Shown: positions 17,438 to 26,261, counted from the first letter of the stretch. The stretch is 64,000 bases of DNA from Blastococcus sp. HT6-30 (GCF_039729015.1 NZ_CP155792.1:330001-394000), one strand, 5' to 3'. Made by a program: numbers and translations. Notes: generated from the letters alone by a model not told the origin.

Positions 17438-18988
17438 GTGAACGGGGCGCAGGCCCTCATCCGGACGATGGTCGACGGCGGCGTCGACGTCTGCTTCAGC
17501 AACCCGGGCACCTCGGAGATGCACTTCGTCGCCGCGCTCGACGCCGTTCCGGAGATGCGGGGCGTGCTGTGCCTGTTCGAGGGCGTGGCGACCGGTGCGG
17601 CGGACGGCTACGGCCGGATGACCGACCGACCGGCCGGCGTCCTGCTCCACCTCGGGCCGGGTCTGGCCAACGGCCTGGCCAACCTGCACAACGCGCGCCG
17701 CGCAGCGACGCCGATGGTCACCGTCGTCGGTGACCACGCCGGCTACCACAAGGAGTACGACTCCCCGCTGGAGTCCGACATCGACGCCCTCGCCGGCACG
17801 GTGTCGGGCTGGATGCGCCGCTCCGGCCGCGCCGCCGACGTCGCGGGCGACGCGGCAGAGGCGATCGCCGCGGCCCGCACGGCCCCCGGGCAGATCGCCA
17901 CGCTCATCCTGCCCGCCGACGTCTCGTGGTCCGAGGGTGCCGAACCCGCGGCGCCGCCGGCGCCCGGAGCGGCGAGGGCCGTGCCGGACGACGCCGTCGC
18001 CCGGGTCGCAGCGCTCCTGACCTCCGGCGAGCCCTCCGCGATCCTCGTGGGCGGGGCGGCGACGCGGGCGCCGGGGCTGCGGGCGGCCAGCCGGGTGGCG
18101 CGGGCGGCCGGCGCACGGCTGTACTGCGAGACCTTCCCGGCGCGGCTGGAGCGCGGCGAGGGCCTGCCGCCCGTCGAGCGCCTGCCCCGGGCCGGCCAGC
18201 AGGTCGCCCAGCGGCTGGCCGGGGTGCGCCACCTCGTCCTCGCCGGGGCGCGGCCACCGGTGGAGTTCTTCGCCTACCCCGACCGGCCCAGCAGCCTGGT
18301 CCCCGACGGGTGCGAGGTGCACGTGCTCGCCGGCGCAGGGGAGGACGTGGTCGGCGCGCTCGACTCCTTGGCCGACCTCCTCGGCCCGGCCACCGATCCC
18401 GAACGGCAGCCCCTCCTGCGGCCCGACCTGCCCACCGGCGCGCTCACCCCCGACACGGTGGGCGCGGCGCTCGGCGCCCTGCTGCCGGAGGGGGCGGTCG
18501 TGGTCGACGAGGGTGTCACGTCCAGCCGGCAGATGCCCGTCCCGACCGCCGGTGCGCCGCGCCACGACTGGCTGACGCTCACCGGCGGGGCGATCGGCCA
18601 GGGGCTCCCGGTCGCCACGGGGGCGGCCGTCGCCCGCCCCGGGCAGCGCGTCGTCTGCCTGGAGGGCGACGGCAGCGCCATGTACACCATCTCGGCGTTG
18701 TGGACCCAGGCGCGCGAGTCGCTCGACGTCACCACTGTCGTGTTCAGCAACCGGTCCTACCGCATCCTCGAAGGCGAGCTCCGCAACGTCGGGGCGGAGG
18801 CGTCCGGGCCGCGGTCGAGGGACCTGCTGGAGCTGGCCCGGCCGGACCTCGACTTCGTCTCGCTGGCCGCCGGGATGGGCGTCCCCGGCAGCCGGGCGAC
18901 GACCGCGGAGGAGTTCGCCGAGCAGTTCCGCCGGGCGAACGCGGCGCCGGGACCGCACGTGATCGACGTCGTGTTCTCGGTGCCCTGA
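17438..18988 (+). CDS. Thiamine-diphosphate enzyme (acetolactate synthase/benzoylformate decarboxylase-like)
   Basis: 516 residues from GTG 17438. The pyrimidine-binding domain has FSNPGTSEMHF and the cofactor-activating E48 in CLFEGVATGAADGYGRM. The PP domain has the GDG motif in CLEGDGSAMYTISALWTQ, ending NRSYRILEGELR. The middle FAD-like domain is short. The closest recognisable type is acetolactate-synthase-like proteins of catabolic clusters that lack a regulatory subunit; no ilvN is nearby. The reaction is probably decarboxylation of a 2-oxoacid, substrate unknown. Lies between the MarR regulator and a carboxylate transporter. Confidence 0.82.
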   Translation: MNGAQALIRTMVDGGVDVCFSNPGTSEMHFVAALDAVPEMRGVLCLFEGVATGAADGYGRMTDRPAGVLLHLGPGLANGLANLHNARRAATPMVTVVGDHAGYHKEYDSPLESDIDALAGTVSGWMRRSGRAADVAGDAAEAIAAARTAPGQIATLILPADVSWSEGAEPAAPPAPGAARAVPDDAVARVAALLTSGEPSAILVGGAATRAPGLRAASRVARAAGARLYCETFPARLERGEGLPPVERLPRAGQQVAQRLAGVRHLVLAGARPPVEFFAYPDRPSSLVPDGCEVHVLAGAGEDVVGALDSLADLLGPATDPERQPLLRPDLPTGALTPDTVGAALGALLPEGAVVVDEGVTSSRQMPVPTAGAPRHDWLTLTGGAIGQGLPVATGAAVARPGQRVVCLEGDGSAMYTISALWTQARESLDVTTVVFSNRSYRILEGELRNVGAEASGPRSRDLLELARPDLDFVSLAAGMGVPGSRATTAEEFAEQFRRANAAPGPHVIDVVFSVP

Positions 18989-19120
18989 CCGAGTCCGGAT
19001 CGTTGCTTTTCCGGGTGAGCCGCAGTCCCACCCCTGTGCTTGTATCCAGATGATCCACACCACCGACCGGAGGCGTCCGGCGGTGGCGACCGGTCAACGG
19101 TGACCGACGGAGGAGGAAGC

Positions 19121-20113
19121 ATGCGCATCTCGTCAGGCCTCGCGGGTGTGGCCCTGGTCAGCCTGCTCGCCGCGTGCGGCGGGGACGACGGCGGCGGCAC
19201 CACGGACGCCGGTGGCGGTGGCGGTGACGCGGCGTCCTACCCGACCGAGTCGATCCGGATGCTGGTGCCCTACGGCGCCGGCGGGCCCACCGACCTGACC
19301 ACCCGCACCATGGGCGCCTGCGTCGAGGAGGAGCTCGGGCAGACCGTGGTGGTCGAGAACATGCCGGGCGGTTCCGGCGCACTCGCGACGACGGAGCTGA
19401 TCGGCGCCGAGCCCGACGGGCACACGCTGTCGCTGGTCACCGCGGGCACCATGGTGCTGACCCCGCTGGCCAACGAGGTGGGCTACACCAAGGACGACAT
19501 CACGCCGGTCGGCGTCATGACCGAGGTGCCGTCCGTCCTCGCGGTCGGCGAGAACTCGCCGTACGCCTCCGCGGAGGACTTCTTCGCGGCGGTCGAGGCC
19601 CAGCCGGGAACCGTCACCGTGGGCACGCCCGGTGCCTCCACCCCCCAGGCCATCGAGCTGCAGCGGCTGGCCGAGGAGCACGGTGTGCAGGTCACCGCCG
19701 TGCCGTTCAACGGCAACGCCGAGATGACGACCGCCCTCCTCGGCGGGAACGTGGACGCCGTGCTGATCAACGCCTCGAGCGACGTCGTCCAGAACATCGA
19801 GTCGGGCGCCTTCGTCCCGCTCGTCGCGTCGCCCGAGGAGCGGCTGTCCTGGCTGCCCGACACCCCGACCTTCACCGAGCTGGGCTACGACGGCCTGACC
19901 CTCTCCGGCTCGACCTTCGGCCTCGCCGGACCGGCCGGGCTGCCCGACGACGTCGTCTCGACGCTGGAGGACACGCTGCAGACCTGCCTGGACAAGCCGG
20001 AGGTGCAGGAGCAGCTGGGCGAGGAGTACGTCCTGGAGGAGTTCGCCGGAAGCGAGGAGCTCGCCGAGATCCTCGACCGCACGCAGGAGGTCTACGAACC
20101 GATCCTCGGCTGA
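19121..20113 (+). CDS. TctC/Bug-family substrate-binding lipoprotein, copy 1
   Basis: 330 residues from ATG 19121, with GGAGGAGGAA upstream; the leader ends in the lipobox LLAACGG. The TctC fold is shown by YPTESIRMLVPYGAGGPTD, FNGNAEMTTALLGGNVDAV and PDTPTFTELGYDG. It captures a di- or tricarboxylate outside the cell for the TctAB permease. About 60% similar by eye to the next gene. An imperfect palindrome, TGTATC-N5-GATCCACA, at 19041-19059 in its leader region is a weak candidate operator. Confidence 0.9.
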   Translation: MRISSGLAGVALVSLLAACGGDDGGGTTDAGGGGGDAASYPTESIRMLVPYGAGGPTDLTTRTMGACVEEELGQTVVVENMPGGSGALATTELIGAEPDGHTLSLVTAGTMVLTPLANEVGYTKDDITPVGVMTEVPSVLAVGENSPYASAEDFFAAVEAQPGTVTVGTPGASTPQAIELQRLAEEHGVQVTAVPFNGNAEMTTALLGGNVDAVLINASSDVVQNIESGAFVPLVASPEERLSWLPDTPTFTELGYDGLTLSGSTFGLAGPAGLPDDVVSTLEDTLQTCLDKPEVQEQLGEEYVLEEFAGSEELAEILDRTQEVYEPILG

Positions 20114-20157
20114 CCCGATCCCCGCACACACCCCGCCCCCGACCTCCGGAGGAACCC

Positions 20158-21156
20158 ATGCGCCGTACCCGCTCCACCTGGCCCGCGCTCATCGCCGCGT
20201 CCGTGCTCACCCTCGCCGCCTGCGGCGGTGGGGAGGACGCCGGCGAGCCGGCCTCGGGCGACGACGCCGCCGCTGCCGGCTACCCGACCGAGAGCATCAA
20301 CCTGATCGTCCCCTACGCCCCCGGTGGCCCGACCGACCTGGCGGCGCGCACCATCGGCAGCTGCATCGAGGAGGAGCTGGGCCAGACCGTCGTCGTGGAG
20401 AACCGCGAGGGCGCCTCGGGGTCGGTCGGCATGCAGGCCATGCTCGCCGGGGGGAACGACGGGTACGCCCTGTCGCTGATCGCGGTGCCGGCCTCGGCCA
20501 CCAACCCGCTGCAGGACGACGTCGGCTACACCAACGAGGACTACCTCCCCATCGCCGCGGTCACCGAGATCCCGTCGGCGCTCATCGTCGGGGCGGACTC
20601 GCAGTTCGCCACCGCCGAGGACTTCTTCTCCTACGCCGAGGAGAACCCCGGCGAGCTCAACGTCGGCGTCCCCGGCACCACGACGTCGCAGGCCATGGAG
20701 CTGCGCCGGCTGGCCGAGGAGTACGGCGTCGAGGTCACGGCGGTGCCCTTCACCGGCAACGCCGAGATGACCACGGCGATCCTCGGTGGCAACGTCGACG
20801 CGATCTTCATCAACTCCTCGCAGGACGTGCTGGAGAACATCGAGGCCGGCAGCTTCGTCCCGCTGGCGATCAGCCCGGCCGAGCCGGTGGACTACATCGA
20901 TGCGCCGACCCTGGCGGAGTCCGGGTTCCCCGAGCTCACCAACAGCGTGTCGGTCTTCGGTCTCGCCGCGCCGGCGGGCGTCCCCGACAACGTCGTCTCG
21001 ACGCTGGAGGAGACGGTGGACACGTGCCTGCAGAAGGACGAGGTCCGCGAGCAGCTCGGCGAGCAGTACGTGCCCGACGAGTTCATCGACAGCGAGGCCT
21101 TCTCGACCCGGATCGACGAGATCGTCGAGGCCTACGGGCCGATCCTGCAGGAGTGA
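20158..21156 (+). CDS. TctC/Bug-family substrate-binding lipoprotein, copy 2
   Basis: 332 residues; ATG with a CCGGAGGAA ribosome binding site. Lipobox LTLAACGG. Same fold as copy 1 (NLIVPYAPGGPTD, FTGNAEMTTAILGGNVDAI) but with its own features: SVGMQAMLAGG, VDYIDAPTLAESGFPEL and the C-terminus YGPILQE. Those features are shared with the third copy at 25.0 kb rather than with copy 1. Two binding proteins for one permease may widen the substrate range. Confidence 0.9.
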   Translation: MRRTRSTWPALIAASVLTLAACGGGEDAGEPASGDDAAAAGYPTESINLIVPYAPGGPTDLAARTIGSCIEEELGQTVVVENREGASGSVGMQAMLAGGNDGYALSLIAVPASATNPLQDDVGYTNEDYLPIAAVTEIPSALIVGADSQFATAEDFFSYAEENPGELNVGVPGTTTSQAMELRRLAEEYGVEVTAVPFTGNAEMTTAILGGNVDAIFINSSQDVLENIEAGSFVPLAISPAEPVDYIDAPTLAESGFPELTNSVSVFGLAAPAGVPDNVVSTLEETVDTCLQKDEVREQLGEQYVPDEFIDSEAFSTRIDEIVEAYGPILQE

Positions 21157-21169
21157 GTCGCCCCGCCGC

Positions 21170-21192
21170 GGGGCCGGTGTCGCACCGGCCCC
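21170..21192 (+). terminator. Intercistronic hairpin between tctC copy 2 and tctB
   Basis: GGGGCCGGTG-TCG-CACCGGCCCC, perfect stem. Likely an mRNA stabiliser or partial terminator that keeps binding-protein levels above permease levels. A related GC-rich hairpin follows tctC copy 3. Confidence 0.6.
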
Positions 21193-21238
21193 CGCGACGC
21201 ACGAACCATCCCCGTCCGCACGTCCCCCGGAGACCTGG

Positions 21239-21691
21239 ATGTCGAAGCAGTTGCACCGGATCGGCCCGTTGGTCCTGGTGCTCCTCGGTGTGGCCGCACT
21301 GCTGGGCGCCCGCGGTCTGGGGCTGGGTGAACTGAGCATCCCGGGCCCAGGCCTGTGGCCGTTCATCGTGTCGATCCTGCTCACCGGAACGGGCTTGATC
21401 CTGCTGTTCGTCGACGACCCCGAGGAGTACGAGCCGTGGACCCGCGGCACGCTCGGGATCGCCATGGGCCTGGTCAGCCTCGGGGTGTTCATCGTGCTCT
21501 TCCAGGCGATCGGGTTCCTGGTGTCGGCCGTGCTCATGCTGCTGTTCTGGCTGCGGATCTTCGCCCGGGAGCCGTGGCGCTGGGCCGTTCCCCTCGCGGT
21601 GATCGGGGCGCTGGTCTTCCACCTGCTGTTCGTGGAGGCGCTGGCCGTACCCTTCCCCGACGGCATCGTCTTCGCACCGTTCGGGGGCTGA
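21239..21691 (+). CDS. TctB-family small permease subunit
   Basis: 150 residues from ATG 21239. Four hydrophobic segments in the TctB (DUF1468) pattern: IGPLVLVLLGVAALLGAR, PGPGLWPFIVSILLTGTGL, GLVSLGVFIVLFQAIGFLVS and WAVPLAVIGALVFHLLF. Small membrane subunit of the tripartite tricarboxylate transporter. One base separates it from tctA. Confidence 0.88.
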   Translation: MSKQLHRIGPLVLVLLGVAALLGARGLGLGELSIPGPGLWPFIVSILLTGTGLILLFVDDPEEYEPWTRGTLGIAMGLVSLGVFIVLFQAIGFLVSAVLMLLFWLRIFAREPWRWAVPLAVIGALVFHLLFVEALAVPFPDGIVFAPFGG

Positions 21692-21692
21692 C

Positions 21693-23312
21693 GTGGAAAT
21701 CCTCGAGGGCATCGGCCAGGGCTTCTCGGTCGCCCTGGACCCGACCAACCTGCTCTACGTCTTCATCGGCGTCCTGATCGGCACGGTCATCGGTGTGCTG
21801 CCGGGCCTCGGCCCGACGGCGACCATCGCGCTGCTGCTGCCGCTGACCTACGAGATCGAGCCCGTCACCGCGGTCATCCTGCTGGCGGGCATCTACTACG
21901 GGTCGATGTACGGCGGCACGATCACCTCGGTGCTGCTGCAGCTGCCCGGTGAGGCCGCGTCGGTGGTCACCACCTTCGACGGCTACCAGATGGCCAAGCA
22001 GGGCCGGGCCGGCCCGGCGCTGGGTATCGCCGCGATCGGCTCCTGGGTCGGCGGCACGGTCGCCGTCATCGGGCTGACGCTGCTCGCGCCGCCGCTGGCC
22101 GACCTCGCCGTCTCCTTCGGCCCGCCCGAGTACGTGGCCCTCACCGCGCTCGGCATCCTGCTGGTCACCTACCTGGGCACCCGGCACCCGATCAAGAGCC
22201 TGTCGATGGCCGCTCTCGGCCTGCTGCTGGCGACGATCGGGCAGGACGCGATCACCGGCACCACCCGCTTCACCTTCGGCCAGATCTCGCTGTTCGACGG
22301 GCTGGACTTCGTCGCCGTGGCGATGGGTCTCTTCGGCGTCGGCGAGATCCTCTACAACGTCGAGCAGACCGAGAAGGCGCAGGCGGTCATCGGCAAGGTC
22401 AAGAACATCTGGCCCAGCCGCAAGGACCTCAGGGACTCCTCCGGTGCGATCGCCCGCGGCTCGGTGGTCGGTTTCTTCATCGGGGTGCTGCCCGGCGGTG
22501 GTGGCGTCATCTCCTCGCTGGCCTCCTACGCGATGGAGAAGCGGCGGGCCAAGGACCCGACCCGGTTCGGCAAGGGCGCCATCGAGGGCGTCGCCGGACC
22601 GGAGACGGCGAACAACGCGTCGTCCACGTCGGCGTTCATCCCGCTGCTGACCCTCGGCATCCCGGCCAACGTCGTGCTCGCCCTCATCTTCGGAGCCCTG
22701 CTCATCCAGGGCGTCACGCCCGGCCCGCAGCTCATCTCGCAGAACCCGGAGATCTTCTGGGGCGTCATCGCCTCGATGTACATCGGGAACCTGATGCTGC
22801 TGATCCTGAACGTCCCACTGGTCGGCTTCTTCGTACAGCTGCTGCGGGTCCGCTCGGGCATCCTCGCCTCGTTCGCCCTGCTGGTCACGATGGCCGGGGT
22901 GTTCTCGGTGAACAACGACCCGTTCGACATGTGGGTCGTGCTGGTGTTCGGGATCGTCGGCTGGCTGATGAAGAAGACCGGCTTCGAACCGGGTCCGCTG
23001 GTGCTGGCCTTCGTCCTGGGCGCGATCCTCGAGCGGGCGTTCCGCCAGTCGATGCTGCTCTCCGGCGGCGAGTTCTCGATCTTCGTCACCCGGCCGATGT
23101 CGGGCACCCTCTTCGCCGCGATGGCCCTGGTGGTCGTCTTCAGCACGGTCGCCGGCATCCGTCGCCGGCGACGCAGCCGACCGGCCACGCCGGGGGAGGA
23201 GGACCTGGCGGCGACCGGGATGACCGCCGAGCCCGAGGGCACGCCCGGTGCGGAGAACACCGACGAGACCGCGCCTCCCACAGGGCGCGGTGTGGGGAGC
23301 GATCGACCCTGA
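21693..23312 (+). CDS. TctA-family large permease subunit
   Basis: 539 residues, GTG start. About 12 hydrophobic segments. Family hallmarks: GVLPGLGPTATIALLLPLT near the N-terminus, IYYGSMYGGTITSVLLQLPGE, and in the second half GVLPGGGGVISSLASY and TLGIPANVVLALIFGALLIQGVTPGPQL. It moves a carboxylate delivered by TctC across the membrane using the ion gradient. The hydrophilic C-terminal tail is about 50 residues. Confidence 0.92.
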   Translation: MEILEGIGQGFSVALDPTNLLYVFIGVLIGTVIGVLPGLGPTATIALLLPLTYEIEPVTAVILLAGIYYGSMYGGTITSVLLQLPGEAASVVTTFDGYQMAKQGRAGPALGIAAIGSWVGGTVAVIGLTLLAPPLADLAVSFGPPEYVALTALGILLVTYLGTRHPIKSLSMAALGLLLATIGQDAITGTTRFTFGQISLFDGLDFVAVAMGLFGVGEILYNVEQTEKAQAVIGKVKNIWPSRKDLRDSSGAIARGSVVGFFIGVLPGGGGVISSLASYAMEKRRAKDPTRFGKGAIEGVAGPETANNASSTSAFIPLLTLGIPANVVLALIFGALLIQGVTPGPQLISQNPEIFWGVIASMYIGNLMLLILNVPLVGFFVQLLRVRSGILASFALLVTMAGVFSVNNDPFDMWVVLVFGIVGWLMKKTGFEPGPLVLAFVLGAILERAFRQSMLLSGGEFSIFVTRPMSGTLFAAMALVVVFSTVAGIRRRRRSRPATPGEEDLAATGMTAEPEGTPGAENTDETAPPTGRGVGSDRP

Positions 23313-23337
23313 GCGAGCGGACCGGATCCCGACCGGG

Positions 23338-23367
23338 TCTGCGGGGCGCGCCTGCGCGCCCCGCAGA
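23338..23367 (+). terminator. Hairpin between tctA and the CoA-transferase genes
   Basis: Perfect 13-bp stem TCTGCGGGGCGCG / CGCGCCCCGCAGA with a CCTG loop, 15 bases before the CoA-transferase ATG. Probably attenuates read-through. Confidence 0.7.
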
Positions 23368-23382
23368 CACCAGGTGGCAGCG

Positions 23383-24054
23383 ATGATCGACAAGCGGGTG
23401 GCGTCCCTGACCGACGCCGTCGAGGGCATCGCGGACGGCGCGACGGTCCTCGTGGGCGGGTTCGGCGCCGCCGGTGTGCCCGTCGAGCTCGTGCACGCGC
23501 TCCTCGACCAGGGGGCCACGGACCTGACGATCGTCACCAACAACGCGGGCAGCGGGGAGACCGACGTCGCCGCGCTGATCCGTGAACGGCGGGTCAGGAA
23601 GATCATCTGCTCGTACCCGCGGTCGGTCGGCTCGATCTGGTTCGAGGAGTTCTACCGGGCCGGGAACATCGAGCTGGAGCTGGTTCCGCAGGGCACGCTG
23701 AGCGAGCGGATGCGGGCGGCGGGGGCGGGCCTGGGCGGCTTCTTCACCCCCGCCGGGGCCGACTCCCTGCTGGCCGAGGGCAAGGAGGTGCGGATGATCG
23801 CCGGACGGCGACACGTCTTCGAGGAGCCGCTCCAGGGGGACGTCGCGCTGGTCAAGGCGTTGCGCGCGGATCGCTGGGGCAACCTGGTCTACAACAAGGC
23901 GGCCCGGAACTTCGGTCCGACGATGGCCACCGCCGCCACCCTCACCGTCGTGCAGGTGCGCGAGTTCGTGGAGCTGGGGGACCTCGATCCCGAGTCCGTG
24001 GTGACCCCGGGCATCTTCGTCGACCGGGTCGTCGAGGTGGAGGAGGAAGCGTGA
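23383..24054 (+). CDS. CoA-transferase subunit A (3-oxoacid/3-oxoadipate type)
   Basis: 223 residues. Family I CoA-transferase alpha subunit: VLVGGFGAAGVPVELVHAL near the N-terminus and IVTNNAG, ELVPQGTLSERMRAAGAGLGGFFTP. It pairs with the overlapping beta subunit to transfer CoA from succinyl-CoA or acetyl-CoA to an imported acid. Which acid (3-oxoadipate, acetoacetate or the TctC ligand) cannot be decided; the transporter context favours activation of an imported carboxylate. Confidence 0.87.
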   Translation: MIDKRVASLTDAVEGIADGATVLVGGFGAAGVPVELVHALLDQGATDLTIVTNNAGSGETDVAALIRERRVRKIICSYPRSVGSIWFEEFYRAGNIELELVPQGTLSERMRAAGAGLGGFFTPAGADSLLAEGKEVRMIAGRRHVFEEPLQGDVALVKALRADRWGNLVYNKAARNFGPTMATAATLTVVQVREFVELGDLDPESVVTPGIFVDRVVEVEEEA

Positions 24055-24728
24055 CCGTCGCCAGGCTCTCGCACACCGACATGGCCGCCCGGGTGGCGCG
24101 CGACATCCCCGACGGCTCCTACGTCAACCTGGGCATCGGGATGCCCACTCTCGTCGGCGATGTGGTCTCCGCGGGCAAGGAGATCGTCTTCCACAGCGAG
24201 AACGGCATCCTCGGCATGGGCCCGGCGCCGGCGCCCGGCGAGGAGGACTGGGAGCTGATCAACGCCGGCAAGCAAGCGGTCACGCTGCTGAGCGGCGGCT
24301 CGTTCTTCCACCACACCGACTCGTTCATGATGATGCGCGGCGGGCACATCGACGTCACGGTGCTGGGCGCTTTCCAGGTGTCCGCGCAGGGGGACCTCGC
24401 CAACTGGGCGACCGACGACGCGCACCTCCCCCCGGCGGTCGGTGGGGCCATGGACCTCGCGGTCGGTGCCAAACGAGTGCTCGTCCTGATGATGCACAAC
24501 ACGCCCGACGGCCGGCCCAAGCTGCTCCCCGAGTGCACCTACCCGCTGACCGCCGCCCAGGTCGTCGACCGCGTCTACACGGAGCTGGCCGTGATCGACG
24601 TCGGGCCGGCCGGGTTCGTGGTCCGCGACATGGTGGCGGGGCTGAGCCGGGAGGAACTGCAACAGCGCACGGGAGCACCGCTGGAGTTCGCCGACGAGGT
24701 GGCCGTCCTGGTCCCCTCCGGCCGCTGA
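24051..24728 (+). CDS. CoA-transferase subunit B
   Basis: 225 residues; GTG overlaps the alpha subunit stop (GTGA). The catalytic Glu lies in FHSENGILGMGP, followed by GGSFFHHTDSFMMMRGGH and the conserved closing segment EELQQRTGAPLEFADEVAVL. That last segment is duplicated as a remnant at about 26.1 kb. Heteromeric CoA-transferases form a covalent glutamyl-CoA intermediate. Confidence 0.88.
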   Translation: MTVARLSHTDMAARVARDIPDGSYVNLGIGMPTLVGDVVSAGKEIVFHSENGILGMGPAPAPGEEDWELINAGKQAVTLLSGGSFFHHTDSFMMMRGGHIDVTVLGAFQVSAQGDLANWATDDAHLPPAVGGAMDLAVGAKRVLVLMMHNTPDGRPKLLPECTYPLTAAQVVDRVYTELAVIDVGPAGFVVRDMVAGLSREELQQRTGAPLEFADEVAVLVPSGR

Positions 24729-24779
24729 GGAGTTCTGCGGTGAGTCGGTCTCAGCCCCGTCGACTCGGCCAGAGGCCGA

Positions 24780-25001
24780 CTGTGCGGGCGAGCATCGCCG
24801 GGGACCGGTACCCGGCCGACTGCCGGCCCGCGGAAGACCGCCGGGGCGGGCTCCTGGCCACCTGCCGGCGTGGGGTCCTGACCGGAGGAGTGGTCCGCCA
24901 CCAGCGCGGCGGGCACCCTGCTCGAGGAGTGCGCCGGCGTGGACCAGCTGACCGAGGTCCCCGACGAGACCCAGCAGGTCCACGAGAGGATCTTCGGCTG
25001 C
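24780..25001 (+). pseudogene. Decayed 3' end of a tctC gene
   Basis: Translated in the frame that ends at 25001, this stretch reads LLEECAGVDQLTEVPDET and QQVHERIFG. That aligns without gaps to the last residues of tctC copy 1 (VLEEFAGSEELAEILDRT, QEVYEPILG), 14 of 27 identical. The stop TGA has become TGC at 24999. Upstream, an in-frame TGA at 24879 and apparent small insertions interrupt the frame, but nucleotide resemblance to the end of copy 1 seems to continue to about 24790. No start or lipoprotein leader remains. It is inferred to be the fossil of a second copy-1 type tctC. Confidence 0.6.
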
Positions 25002-25046
25002 CCTGTCGACCGCCCTGTACCGACTGATCCGTCCGGAGGAGACATC

Positions 25047-26045
25047 ATGCGACGCTTCCGCACCACCGGCACCGCCGTCCTGGCGGCATCCATGCTGGTC
25101 CTCGTCGCCTGCGGTGAGGACACGGCCGAGCCCCAGGCCGAGGGCGGTGGGGAGTCGGCCGCCGCTGAGTACCCCACCCAGCGGATGACCCTGATCGTGC
25201 CCTACGCCGCCGGTGGTCCGATCACCGTCCTCGGGCAGACCGTGGGAACCTGCCTGGAGGAGGAGTTCGGCCAGACCGTGGTGGTGGACAACCGCCCGGG
25301 CGCGTCCGGCTCGGTCGGCATGCAGGCGATGCTCGCCGCTGGGAACGACGGCCACACCATCTCCGTCATCGCGGTCCCGGCCTCCGCGACCAACCCGCTC
25401 CAGGCCGATGTCGGCTACACCAACGAGGACTACGTGCCGGTGGCGGTCGGTGAGGTGATCCCCTCGGTGCTGGCCGTGGGTGAGGGGTCGCAGTTCGCCG
25501 ACGCGGAGGCGTTCTTCCAGTACGCCAGGGAGAACCCCGGTGAGCTCACCGTCGGCACTCCGGGCGCGACCACCTCGCAGGCGATGGAGCTGATGCGCAT
25601 GGCCCAGCTGTACGGCGTGGAGGTGACGGCGGTGCCCTTCAACGGCAACGCCGAGATGACGACCGCGCTGCTCGGCGGCAACGTCGACGCGGTCTTCATC
25701 AACTCCACCCAAGACGTCCTGGAGAACATCGAGGCCGGCAGCTTCGTGCCGCTCGCGGTGAGCCCGGAGGAGCGGGTGGACTACATCGACGCGCCGACAC
25801 TGGCCGAGGTCGGGTTCCCCGAGTTGGTCTACAGCACGTCGGTCTGGGGGTTCGCCGCGCCGGCGGGTGTTCCCGACGGGGTCGTTCCCGCGCTCGAGAG
25901 CGCGATCGAGAACTGCCTCAGCAAGGAGGAGACGGTAGAGGTCCTCGGTGAGCAGTACGTGCCCGAGGAGTTCATCGGCTCCGAGGCCTTCTCGGCGATG
26001 ATCGACGACATCGTCGAGGTCTACGGACCGGTCCTGCAGGACTGA
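25047..26045 (+). CDS. TctC/Bug-family substrate-binding lipoprotein, copy 3
   Basis: 332 residues from ATG 25047 with TCCGGAGGAG upstream; lipobox VLVACGE. Very close to copy 2 over most of its length (SVGMQAMLA, ASATNPLQ, VDYIDAPTLAE, YGPVLQD). In the usually conserved ligand loop it has AAGGPITVLGQ in place of APGGPTDLAAR. This loop contacts the carboxylate ligand in the family, so its specificity may have shifted. It has no permease genes of its own and would have to use the TctAB pair upstream, or another. Confidence 0.88.
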   Translation: MRRFRTTGTAVLAASMLVLVACGEDTAEPQAEGGGESAAAEYPTQRMTLIVPYAAGGPITVLGQTVGTCLEEEFGQTVVVDNRPGASGSVGMQAMLAAGNDGHTISVIAVPASATNPLQADVGYTNEDYVPVAVGEVIPSVLAVGEGSQFADAEAFFQYARENPGELTVGTPGATTSQAMELMRMAQLYGVEVTAVPFNGNAEMTTALLGGNVDAVFINSTQDVLENIEAGSFVPLAVSPEERVDYIDAPTLAEVGFPELVYSTSVWGFAAPAGVPDGVVPALESAIENCLSKEETVEVLGEQYVPEEFIGSEAFSAMIDDIVEVYGPVLQD

Positions 26046-26104
26046 CCCCGCCACGGGGTCGGCCGGTGGCGGCCGGCCCCGCGCCGCGGGTACGTCACCC
26101 GCTT

Positions 26105-26196
26105 CCCGAGTCGGCCGGTGAGGAGTTGCAAGAACGCACCGGTGCACCGCTGCAGTGCGCCGACGAGGTCGCCGTCCTGACCCCTCCGGTCGCTGA
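26105..26196 (+). pseudogene. Decayed 3' end of a CoA-transferase subunit B gene
   Basis: The frame reads EELQERTGAPLQCADEVAVL, 17 of 20 identical to the tail of the intact subunit B at 24654-24713. The next bases are the same as the intact gene except for one lost base, which puts the equivalent TGA (26194) out of frame. Nothing of the rest of the gene is present; similarity begins abruptly around 26105, after a stretch that matches the spacer downstream of tctC copy 2. Confidence 0.75.
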
Positions 26197-26261
26197 CCTG
26201 CTGCTCCGCCCGGGCACGCTCGTCCCGGGGGGCGGGAGCGTGCCCCGATCGGGTGCCCCGA

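Noticed and set aside
24939-25046. Longer N-terminus for TctC copy 3 from GTG 24939
   Set aside because: This in-frame extension is the tail of the decayed tctC copy; the real start at 25047 has a good ribosome binding site and begins a lipoprotein signal.
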